NCBI GenBank assembly: GCA_032821775.1
Contig: JAVLRN010000012.1
Coordinates: forward strand, 1,364,001 to 1,428,000
Reading direction: 5' to 3'
DNA from: Sanguinoderma infundibulare
Lineage: Eukaryota > Basidiomycota > Agaricomycetes > Polyporales > Polyporaceae
DNA: 64,000 nucleotides
Part shown: positions 55,405-64,000 of the stretch, piece by piece
Layout: the number at the start of each line of letters is the position of its first letter
Numbering within the stretch: position 1 is the stretch's first letter
Program-made: the position numbers and the translations under genes
Notes under the pieces: model-generated
What the model was told of the DNA's origin: nothing
The model's input: only the letters and a program-made list of their open reading frames with translations
The model's database searches: none

Positions 55405-58400
55405 ATGAAGTCGAGTCGCATGCTCCTCCGACGTCTGCGACCGTCTCTCCATCGATTCGCATCTTGTCGTCCGTACACGAGCATGGCCCCCTCCCAGCCC
55501 CCGCACTTGACGTCCGCGCAGGTGCGCGAGCAGTTCTTCAACTTCTTCAAGAGCAAGGACCACCCCTACGTCCCCTCCTCGTCCACCATCCCCTATGAAG
55601 ATCCGACCCTGCTCTTCGCCAACGCTGGCATGAACCAGGTGCGCCGCGGCATTTGCGATCGATCGCGTGCTTGCCTGTTAACACGCGGGACAGTTCAAGG
55701 CCATCTTCCTCGGCACGGTCGACCCCCACTCGGAGCTCGCGCGACTCAATCGCGCCTTCAATTCGCAGAAGTGCATACGTGCGGGAGGAAAGCACAATGG
55801 TATGTCTGGCCGTCTGCATCATGTGCTACGTGTATGAACGCGCGGGCAGATCTGGAGGATGTCGGAAAGGACTCGTATCACCATACGTTCTTCGAGATGC
55901 TGGGCAATTGGTCCTTCGGTGACTACTTCAAGGTGCGTGCTTGCATAGATACTACGTGATGGACAGATACCTACGTGACCGATCGTAGAAAGAAGCCATC
56001 TCTTACTCCTGGGAGCTCCTCACCGAGGTCTACAAGCTCCCCAAGGACAGGCTGTACGTGACATATTTCGAGGGCGACACCAAGAATGGCCTGGAACCCG
56101 ATCTGGAGGCGAAGCGATGGTGGTTGGAAACTGGTGTTGCGGAAGACCATATCCTGCCTGGAAATGCCAAGGACAACTTCTGGGGTACGTCTATCCAATT
56201 ATTCTTCCATTTCGTGGCTCACAGTCTGTCCAGAGATGGGTGCGACCGGTCCTTGTGGACCTTGCAGGTACGCTTGCCTCGGTTTTATCCTTGTGACCCG
56301 TACAGATCTTCATAATCGGCAGTGAGATTCACTTCGACCGCATAGGCGGCCGGAACGCCGCACATCTTGTCAACCAGGACGATCCCGACGTGCTCGAGAT
56401 CTGGAACAACGTCTTCATCCAGTTCAACCGCGAAGAGGACGGTTCGCTCAAGAGTCTCCCTGCCAAGCACGTCGACACCGGCATGGGCTTCGAGCGTCTC
56501 GTTTCCGTCGTCCAGAACAAGCGTTCCAACTACGACACGGACGTGTTCACCCCTCTTTTCACCAAGATCCAGGAGCTCACTGGGGTACGCCCATACGCGG
56601 GCAAGTTCGGCGACGAGGACCCGGATGGCATCGACACCGCATACCGTGTCATCGCAGACCACGTCCGCACACTAACGTTCGCGCTCAGTGATGGAGGTGT
56701 TCCCAATAACGTCGGTCGCGGATATGTCCTCAGACGAATTCTCCGGAGAGGTGCGCGCTTCGCAAGAAAAAAGTTGGGCGTGCCCATCGGGTCGTTCTTC
56801 TCGTCATTAGTTCCCGTTGTGGTCGAGCAGATGGTACTGTTCCGAGCCTTCGTCTCCTTCCGCGGTATCTCATGTTGCATTCCACGCGCAGGGCTCGATC
56901 TTCCCTGAGATCACGCAGAAGTACGACGAGATCAAGGAGATCCTGGATGAGGAGGAAGAGTCCTTTTCGCGCACACTCGACCGGGGTGAGAAGCTCTTCG
57001 AGCAATACGCGAAGAAGACGCTCGAGGGTGGCCACAAGGAGCTCAACGGCAAGGACGTGTGGCGACTGTACGATACGTATGGCTTCCCCGTCGACCTCAC
57101 GCGTCTCATGGCGGAGGAGCTTGGCCTCAGCGTCAACGAAGCCGAGTTCGAAGCTGCGCAGGCGGCGTCAAAGGAGGCGAGCAAAGCGGGCGTAAAGAAG
57201 GGCCCAGGAGAGGCCGTTGCGCTTGATGTGCATGACATTGCTGCGCTCGAGAACAATGCGGACGTTCCCAAGACGGACGACTCCTTCAAGTTCCGTAAGT
57301 CGATGACTCACTGTGCAATGTCAAGGAAACCTTGTGCCTAATATCCGTCACAGAACGCGGTAGCATTGCGGCAAAGGTCGTTGCTATTTACAACAAGAAG
57401 GCCTTCCTGCGGACTACCGAGGAAATTTCAGAGGACACCACATTCGGCCTCATCCTCGACCGCACAAGCTTCTACGCGGAAGCTGGTGGTCAGGAGTACG
57501 ATACCGGGAGCATTGTCATTGACGGGGTGGCCGAGTTTGACGTCACGAACGTTCAAGTCTTTAACGGTTACGTCCTCCACATTGGTCAGATGAAGTACGG
57601 CAAGCTGAGCGTCGGTGACGAGATTGTCTCTTCATATGATGAGGTACGTGCGCAGCTGTCAAGGTGCTTCGCTTCTCTTCGATTCTGACTGCGGAGTGAC
57701 AGCTCCGCCGCTGGCCGCTCCGCAACAACCATACCGCAACGCACATTCTCAACTATTCCCTCCGCGAAGTCCTCGGCGACCACATCGACCAGAAGGGCTC
57801 CCTTGTCGCTCCCACTAAGCTTCGTTTCGATTTCTCGCACAAGGCGCAGGTCGCGACGGCCGAGCTCGAGAAGATCGAGTCCCTCAGCCAGGACTGGGTC
57901 CGCCGGAACGTCGGCGTGTTCGCGAAGGACCTCCCGCTGCCCGTCGCGCAGAAAATATACTCGCTGCGTGCGGTGTTCGGCGAGTCGTACCCGGACCCCG
58001 TGCGCGTCGTAGCGCTCGAGCACGACGTCGCAGAGATCGCGAAGGACCTCGAGAACCCGAAGTGGAGGAAGACGAGCATCGAACTTTGTGGTGGAACGTA
58101 CGTCAGACCCGCCCCACTCATAACTGATCGGCGTCGGTCCCGGGGGGAGTAGCTCATTGAAGGTTTGCCTTTGCCTTTCTGCAGGCACGTTGCGAAGACC
58201 GGCGAGATCAAGGACTTTATCGTGACCGAAGAGTCTGGGATCGCAAAGGGCATCCGCCGCGTCGTCGCTGTCACGGGACACGAAGCCGCGGAAGCGCGCC
58301 GGCAGGGCGAGTCGCTCACCGCGCTGCTCAACCGCATCGAGACGATGCCGGACGCCGAAAAGGACGCCGGTCTGAAGGCGTACACAGTCGTCAGTCTCCT

Positions 58401-59126
58401 TTCTCTGCTCGAGCAACGCAATTGCCTTTTGTCGACTGACCGCGCGCTCCTGTTACTCAGCAAATCGGCCAGGCGGACATTTCACTGCTAAAGAAGAACG
58501 AGCTTCGGGATCGTCTCGGTGCGATCCGGAAGGCGTTCGACAAGCACCTCAAGGACAAGGAGGCCGCCGCGAACAAGGCTGTGAGTTTACTCGATCCATA
58601 TCGTCCTCTCCTTCTCGGCCCGCAGATGGTCGTGCTCAACGTAATTCGTTTCGGGGCGCGCGCAGGCCGGCGACGCGCTGCAGCAGTACTTCAAGGAGAA
58701 GCCGGACGAGCCGGCGTTCTTTGCCGTGCTTGACGTCAACGGCAACGCGAAGGTCCTCCAGAGCGTCGTCCTCCAGGCCAAGAAGCTCGGAAAGTCCATA
58801 TACGTCTTCAGCGCGGATTCCGCGAACGGCAAGGTGGCGCACGTCAACGCCGTCTCCGACGCTGCAAAGGCGAAGGGGCTGGACGGCCGCGAGTGGGCGT
58901 CCACTGTCGTTGAGATACTCGGTGGCAAGGTGGGTGGCTGGCTTCGTCGTCTACGGGCCCGGTCTCCGTATCCGTATCTGCTCACATGTCCATCTGCCCA
59001 TTTTCCATTGTCATATAGGCGGGCGGCAAGCCTGACGGGGCCCAGGGTGTCGGGACGGAGGTGGCGAAGGCGCAGGACGCGCTGGAGGCTGCCCGGAAGT
59101 ACTTTGAGGCGAAGACATCCAGCTGA
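55405..59126 (+). CDS. ALA1: Alanyl-tRNA synthetase, likely dual-targeted
   Basis: Charges tRNA-Ala and edits mischarged Ser/Gly. ATG 55405 yields [20 protein letters not shown], an Arg/Ser-rich mitochondrial presequence without acidic residues; ATG 55483 ([20 protein letters not shown]) starts the cytosolic form. Catalytic domain: [42 protein letters not shown] and [12 protein letters not shown]; then the tRNA-recognition helices [19 protein letters not shown]. Editing domain: [15 protein letters not shown], the zinc motifs [15 protein letters not shown] and [15 protein letters not shown], the latter restored by splicing at about 58096. C-Ala domain to the stop TGA at 59124-59126. About 12 introns. 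Length about 980 aa after splicing, as expected for the family. Confidence 0.96.
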
Positions 59127-60427
59127 GCGGCCGGAAGGAGTAAGTTGCTGGTTAAGATCCGTGGCACTGGCACTGTGATCGTTTGCAGCAGTTTCACGTA
59201 AATTTGTACAATACCGTGACGTGCGTATAGAGTGCGAGGGAAGTAGACTATTCACCATACGCTATTGACCAATTTTTCTCCAGCCAATGCGTGCTTCGGG
59301 TTTGATGCCTGGTCAGCGGGTCCCATCGGTCTGCGTTGGCCGCGCTGTAAGGACGTCATACGTACTAATATTGCATTCTTGTTATCCCCGGTCTCGCCTG
59401 TTTGATCAGAATGTTTCTTGCGAACCGGTCTGCCGCTGAGGACAGGGCCTGTGGCTGAATCGAGACCGGTCGGCGCTGCATAGTCTGCTGCAATCTTGAC
59501 CGGCCCGAGGCGCCTTTGCGGGCGCTTGGATTAACCCCGGTTGCGGAGTAGGCTTTTGACGTTGGACTGTGCGGTCACGATGCCTCTCCATAGGCTCTGC
59601 ATCTTGCTCGCTCTCGGATCTTCGTGACTTTCAACGTTCATCCAAGCCCAATTCGTTGGAAGCCGCGAGGCTCAGCCAGATCTGGGCGACTCTCTTGTGG
59701 GACTGGAGGTCTTTTAGCGGTTACGTTGTAGCAGCGCCTGCTGGCGCAGCTGTGACCTGGCTTCTACCTTCGACTGGGACCACGGGTCTGGGAAGCGCCA
59801 TTGTTCAACGCCAGATGGCGGCTTCGCAACTTCGTTAAAATATACGACGGCGTATCGCTAGCGACGTGAAGCTCCGACGACTTTGGCAGTGAAGCCGGCC
59901 GCTTCAGGTGAAGTGATCGTGCATTCGAGGCACCGCTTCCGACTAGCCCTGACCGTGTTTAGCATTACAGTTGGAGGGCCGCCTCTCCTCATGGCCGACT
60001 GTCCAAGCTTCAAGAGGCGTCGGACGTCTTCTTCCCCTGTGCCGTCTATCGATACACATCGATTGTTGGCTCGGATCGTCGGGATGTGATATGGGCTCGG
60101 CCCATGATACGAATTTTACGTGTCGTCCGCGCACGATTTCGCGTAACGCGGTCGGCACCCGCCTCGCGAACGTGTGAGCTCCGTGGAGCAGGTGCAGGCT
60201 CTCAGCTTGGTCGTCGCCCATTCCTTCGACGTCTCTCCAGGACATCTGTTGTCCTCCTTCCAGACGTTTCCGCGTATCCGCCTGACGAAGGCCTGACAGT
60301 GAGACGCTCCGGCCTCCGCTGGCATTTCCCAGCCCGCTCCGTCTGCGCGGTGATAAAGCAGGGGGAGGGACGTGTCCTCCATTCGTCCTCGGGTCCCCGC
60401 CGCCGCCTCTCCTCTGCCCCCCCTGGA
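59127..60427. other. Gene-free stretch
   Basis: 1.3 kb between two plus-strand genes. No supportable frame. Confidence 0.5.
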
Positions 60428-62311
60428 ATGCACTGCGCGCAGGATGATCGTTGCCAGCAGCCCGATGAGGAGACCGCTCTCCTGGCGTCGCCAGAGCGGA
60501 AGGCGCTGAAGGCCCCGACGCCGCTGCCGCGTCTGCAGATCTTCATCCTCCTGCTGATGCAGCTCGCCGAGCCCATCACCTCAAACTGTATATACCCCTT
60601 CATTAACCAAGTGAGCCCACTCACCTCTCGTTTCCCTGTGGCAGCATACTCATGTCGCGTCCCCGTTGGTTAGCTCGTGAGCGAGCTCGACATTACGGGT
60701 GGCGACGAGAAAAAGGTCGGATACTATGCGGGATTGATCGTAAGTGCTTCGCCACGTAGGAGGAGGCCGTGCCACTCACACCTGGATCGGGGCTTTCCAG
60801 GAGTCTCTGTTCTTTGCCACGGAGGCAATGTTCATCATGCAGTGGGCTCGGATATCCGACCGCATCGGTCGCAAGCCCGTCTTGCTCACGGGAGTCGGGG
60901 GCCTCTGCATATCCATGCTGTGCTTTGGTCTCTCCAAAACATTCACGGGTCTGGTTGTCAGGTGAAGAAGACACGCTTTGCGTGCGATTCGCCGTACTTA
61001 CTGCGACCACGACGTCGCTTCTATGACAGTCGTTGCTTGGTCGGCATGCTCAATGGCAACATCGGTGTTATCAAGAGCATGGTAGCAGGTGCGAAGTCTG
61101 TTTCTGCGCTTGGCTCATTTAGCGTTGACACGGAAGCTGTGCTAGATCTTACCGATCCATCTAACATGGCGCAAGGTTTCGCCATGATGCCAGTGATGTG
61201 GTCCGTAGGAGGCACTATTGGGTACGCTATTTCCATGTCATTCGCTGCAGGGGGACGTAAATGCTAAGAGACGGTTCCTAGTCCTCTCATCGGAGGCCAG
61301 CTGGCGCGGCCTCATGATCGGTGGCCGGACGTTTTCTCAAACCCTTTTTGGCAGTACTATCCTTATTTCCTTCCATGCGCCGCATCGGCGTTTTTCTCGG
61401 CAGTGATTTTCATTATCGCTGCTGCGTTCTTGCGCGAGGTACGCCCTGTCATGAGGTATATGTTTGTGCAGATAACTTACCTCACCTCTCAGACTGTCGC
61501 GCCGAACCCTTTACGCAAGAAAATGGTCCGGTTTGCCACCGACGACGCTTTCGTCAATCCTGATACCTCTGACGCCGCCTCTAACATCCCTGTCCGCAAG
61601 CTGCTCACGAGACCTGTCCTTTGGTCGGTCTGCAATTATGCGGCATTAGCTCTGCTGGAGATCTCCTACCGCGCGGTCCAACCCTTGTTCTTGTCAACAC
61701 CTATCGAACTTGGTGGTCTCGGTCTCGCTCCGTCCACTATCGGACTCATCCTTGGTTGCTTTGGTATCATGGACGGCACCTTCCAAGCCCTCTTCTTCGC
61801 GAAGCTTGTTGATCTCCACGGTCCGAAGCGCGTCTTCCTCGTTGGAATGTCCATGTTCATACCTTTGTGGGCCATATACCCAGTCATGAGCATCCTAGCA
61901 AAGGCGGGAGGGATTACAGCAACCGTCTGGGCCCTCGTGGTCCTCCAGCTGACACTCTCAGTTATCATGGACATGGCTTATGGTACGTACCTGGCCGATC
62001 TACTTCCTGCTGCCGTATTTTTCCATCTTGATTCCTGAATCGCGTCACCAGGATGCATCTTTATCTTCGTGACAGGGGCTGCGCCGAACAAGAGATCGCT
62101 CGGGGCAACTAACGGCATCGCGCAGCTGGCGGCGTCCATTGTGCGCGCGATCGGTCCCGCGGGCGCGACGTCGCTCTTCGCGCTATCGCTCGATCGCAAC
62201 TGGCTCGGCGGATACGGCGTATACGCCATCTTCACGGTGCTCTCCTGTGCGTTCGTGTTCGTGAGTGTCCCGCTCCCCCGTCGGGGTTGGACAGCGCCCG
62301 AGAACTGGTGA
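60428..62311 (+). CDS. MFS transporter of the ZIF-like/DHA1 type
   Basis: Major facilitator with 12 predicted membrane helices; this subgroup (related to plant zinc-induced facilitators and fungal drug:H+ antiporters) exports small molecules. ATG 60428 gives MHCAQDDRCQQPDEETALLA, a short cytosolic leader, then PLPRLQIFILLLMQLAEPIT. Motif A of the family is WARISDRIGRKPVLLTGVGG. Helix 4/5 reads VVSRCLVGMLNGNIGVIKSM, and then (after an intron) DLTDPSNMAQGFAMMPVMWS with VGGTIG|PLIGGQLARP. The second half has LALLEISYRAVQPLFLSTPI, GLILGCFGIMDGTFQALFFA and GAAPNKRSLGATNGIAQLAA, and ends PRRGWTAPENW. About seven introns. Substrate unknown. Confidence 0.9.
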
Positions 62312-62793
62312 TGACATGTGCGTACCGCCCGCTTGCTGTCTGTATTGCATCCGTATGCACGCATCTGACGTCGTGTTGGCTTCTCCTTGCAGGATGACCG
62401 CGACGACCTATACGACCCGGACGCCCCCTCGAACCTATTTTCATTGTTTTCGTGTTATCGTTGTAGGGACCCTATTGGATGGACGCGATGTTTGCCTGTT
62501 ATACCTACTAGACTCTGCCGAGGAAGTTACATCACCTGTACAACATCCCGCACTGTCCAGCACATGATGATGATCTTGCGCGTATCTATGTTTGCCGAGG
62601 GACTGTTCTGATGAATAATGTAAGAGTCCTTGTGAGCGCAGATCCGGGGAAGCCGCAGTTCGGTCCTGGGATCCATTCAGACGGCAGTAATTCCGGGGAT
62701 GGTTTACCGCATGCGGTCCTGGCTCTGTACGTGGTGTTATCGGGGTGCAGCGGGTGCGGACAAATGTCGGGAGCAGAGCCCGGATGCTTTCAA
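62312..62793. other. Intergenic, convergent 3' ends
   Basis: Between the MFS gene and a putative minus-strand gene; nothing else seen. Confidence 0.4.
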
Positions 62794-63493
62794 TTACTCG
62801 AGGAGGGTTCTTCCACTGTTTTCGAGCACGAGGATGATGAGGGACATGCCGATGAAGGTTCCGAATGCGCCCTTGCGTGTGGTCTCGTGAAGCTAGCGAA
62901 GGGGTAGGTACGCATGAAGATTTGGAGTAGAAGGCGCATCTCGGAATGACTCGGAAGGGTTGCTGCCGTTGCGGCACTGACTTTGTTGGTTTGGGGGAAG
63001 TGAGCTGTAAACTCGGAGGTAGGGCACTCGGACCACTGTAATGCCAGCCAATTCGCAAGCAACGTACTTGCCCGTTCCAGATCCTTACCCGCACTGCCTT
63101 CGAAGGATTTTTTATTCTGCATCGAATGCTATTCAAACCACACCAATACCAATGAGAAAGCTTGCGACGCTGATGCCGTACGTATACGTATACATAGCGA
63201 AGTGCTTCGCGTCACCAGCGGGGAAATCCGACTTGTCGCGTACAAGCTTCTCCTGGATACAGTACAGGTAAACAACTATCAGCGCACGCCGCACGGTCCC
63301 TGCCAAGTATGCTTGGCTACTGTACATGGAAAGTGTCCTAGGGTTTATTGACCAGCTGGAAGCGCACAGCTGTTACATTGACAGACTGGCGTCAGATCTC
63401 TTTCTTCTGCACCACCATCATCCAGTGGCCGAAAGCCTCCACCACCGCCGTCACTTCAAAGACCCTGGCATTGCGCTCTTTATCGTATGCCAT
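62794..63493 (-). CDS. Putative small membrane protein, multi-exon (model incomplete)
   Basis: Three fragments on the minus strand look like exons of one gene. From ATG 63493: MAYDKERNARVFEVTAVVEA then FGHWMMVVQKK. About 63327-63136: SSQAYLAGT and, past a possible 45-nt intron, EKLVRDKSDFPAGDAKHF, AMYTYTYGISVASFLIGIG. About 62866-62794: LHETTRKGAFGTFIGMSLII then LVLENSGRTLLE and TAA. The middle and last pieces contain membrane helices. The joins between them, and a likely exon around 62900-63050, could not be fixed. Family not recognised. I am confident that coding sequence exists here, less so of its limits. Confidence 0.45.
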
Positions 63494-63682
63494 GGACGGA
63501 TATCTGCATGCAGGAACACATGATCGTGTACGTTTCCGGATTCAGAATCGTTTCTCAGTCCTGTGGGTGCACCACCGTGGCTGATTGTGTCCAGCAGCGA
63601 CATGCAGCCATAGACTGCCCTCTCCCGACGCGCTTTCGCGCTCTTTCTTCGCAATGGAGCAAGTCGGAATTGCCACCACCGC

Positions 63683-64000
63683 ATGCCACGGCTTCGCAAC
63701 GCAGTCCCCCGCGATCTATCGCGAGTCGCACTGCCGGTCCTCGCCAAATCCGAATCTCCCCTGCGCCGGACGCGACTTGTTCCGCGCTTTTCCTTCTCTG
63801 GAGCCTGGCGCGATGATCTGGTCATTCTGCACGGAACAAATCGCCGCGACGTGAGGTACTTTGGCCAGGGTGAGTTTCCTCTTTATGGTATGTCTGCCCG
63901 TGACACGGTCTGATGACCCCAATCAATAATCTATCAATAGCTCGTGTTCTCACCCGCCGCAAAGCTTACTGGCATCTCGGCCATAACCTTGAAGCATTGA
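63683..64000 (+). CDS. 5' part of an unknown gene running off the window
   Basis: From ATG 63683: MPRLRNAVPRDLSRVALPVL, an arginine-rich start without acidic residues, possibly mitochondrial. Then RLVPRFSFSGAWRDDLVILH, GTNRRDVRYFGQ, intron with donor at about 63870 (GTGAGT) and acceptor at about 63939, continuing ARVLTRRKAYWHLGHNLEAL to the window edge. The split codon across the intron gives a continuous frame. Not enough is visible to name the product. An upstream exon is possible. Confidence 0.55.

Noticed and set aside
14308..62311. One continuous terpenoid gene cluster from the terpene synthases to the MFS transporter
   Set aside because: Housekeeping genes (TFB2, gankyrin, MRPL16, AlaRS) lie between, no P450 is present, and the transporter is 30 kb away.
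1..64000. CRISPR arrays, rRNA, tRNA and intact transposons
   Set aside because: No regularly spaced repeats, no rRNA core sequences, no convincing A/B-box cloverleaf and no transposase, reverse transcriptase or integrase motifs were seen by eye. A covariance-model scan would be needed to exclude tRNAs fully.

Overview
The window is nuclear DNA of a filamentous basidiomycete (Agaricomycetes, most likely a polypore-like wood or litter fungus). Genes are split by many short introns of about 50-75 nt with GT/AG ends and CTAAC/CTGAC branch points. The families present are typical of mushroom-forming fungi: tannase/feruloyl esterase, class I sesquiterpene synthases, MYND proteins, arrestin-like proteins, a WOPR regulator and C2H2 proteins with long disordered tails. 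All gene models were assembled by hand from exon reading frames, splice signals and family conservation. Internal exon borders are therefore inferences.

Layout. 1-1301: 3' part of a tannase/feruloyl esterase with a 4-nt micro-exon. 1946-3222 (-): aquaporin. 3490-4283 (-): mitochondrial GGQ release factor. 4500-5787: enoyl-CoA reductase TSC13. 5950-7867 (-): ARV1. 8507-10232: GET4. 12220-12780 (-): HSBP1-like coiled coil. 14308-15612: sesquiterpene synthase 1. 15613-22125: long stretch with no supportable gene. 22126-23788: Gti1/Pac2 (WOPR) regulator. 24106-26264 (-): TFIIH subunit TFB2. 26559-27778: gankyrin/Nas6. 28298-29631 (-): sesquiterpene synthase 2. 31757-32896: arrestin-like gene with an in-frame stop. 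32911-34362 (-): aldo/keto reductase. 34850-35032 (-): broken inverted copy of the 3' end of MRPL16. 35099-35743 (-): unknown protein, divergent from 35887-36724 mitochondrial uL16m. 38409-39602: C2H2 zinc-finger protein. 40900-41715: four- to five-pass membrane protein. 41985-43594: MYND pseudogene. 44162-46087: RING-like protein with SUMO-interacting motifs. 48167-49873: Cys-rich protein of unknown function. 54394-54765: small secreted protein. 55405-59126: alanyl-tRNA synthetase. 60428-62311: MFS transporter. 62794-63493 (-): putative membrane protein. 63683-64000: start of a further gene.

Two themes stand out. First, housekeeping genes sit in divergent or convergent pairs: release factor/TSC13, ARV1/GET4, TFB2/gankyrin, uL16m/unknown. 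Second, an accessory layer shows gene turnover. Two paralogous terpene synthases lie about 13 kb apart in opposite orientation around a WOPR regulator, with an aldo/keto reductase next to the second. An arrestin-like gene and a MYND gene carry disabling changes, and a fragment of MRPL16 has been duplicated in inverted orientation. I did not find CRISPR arrays, rRNA, convincing tRNA genes or an intact transposon. No feature amounts to a proven new system. The best leads are the 4-nt micro-exon, the terpene synthase/WOPR neighbourhood and the SIM-plus-RING protein.
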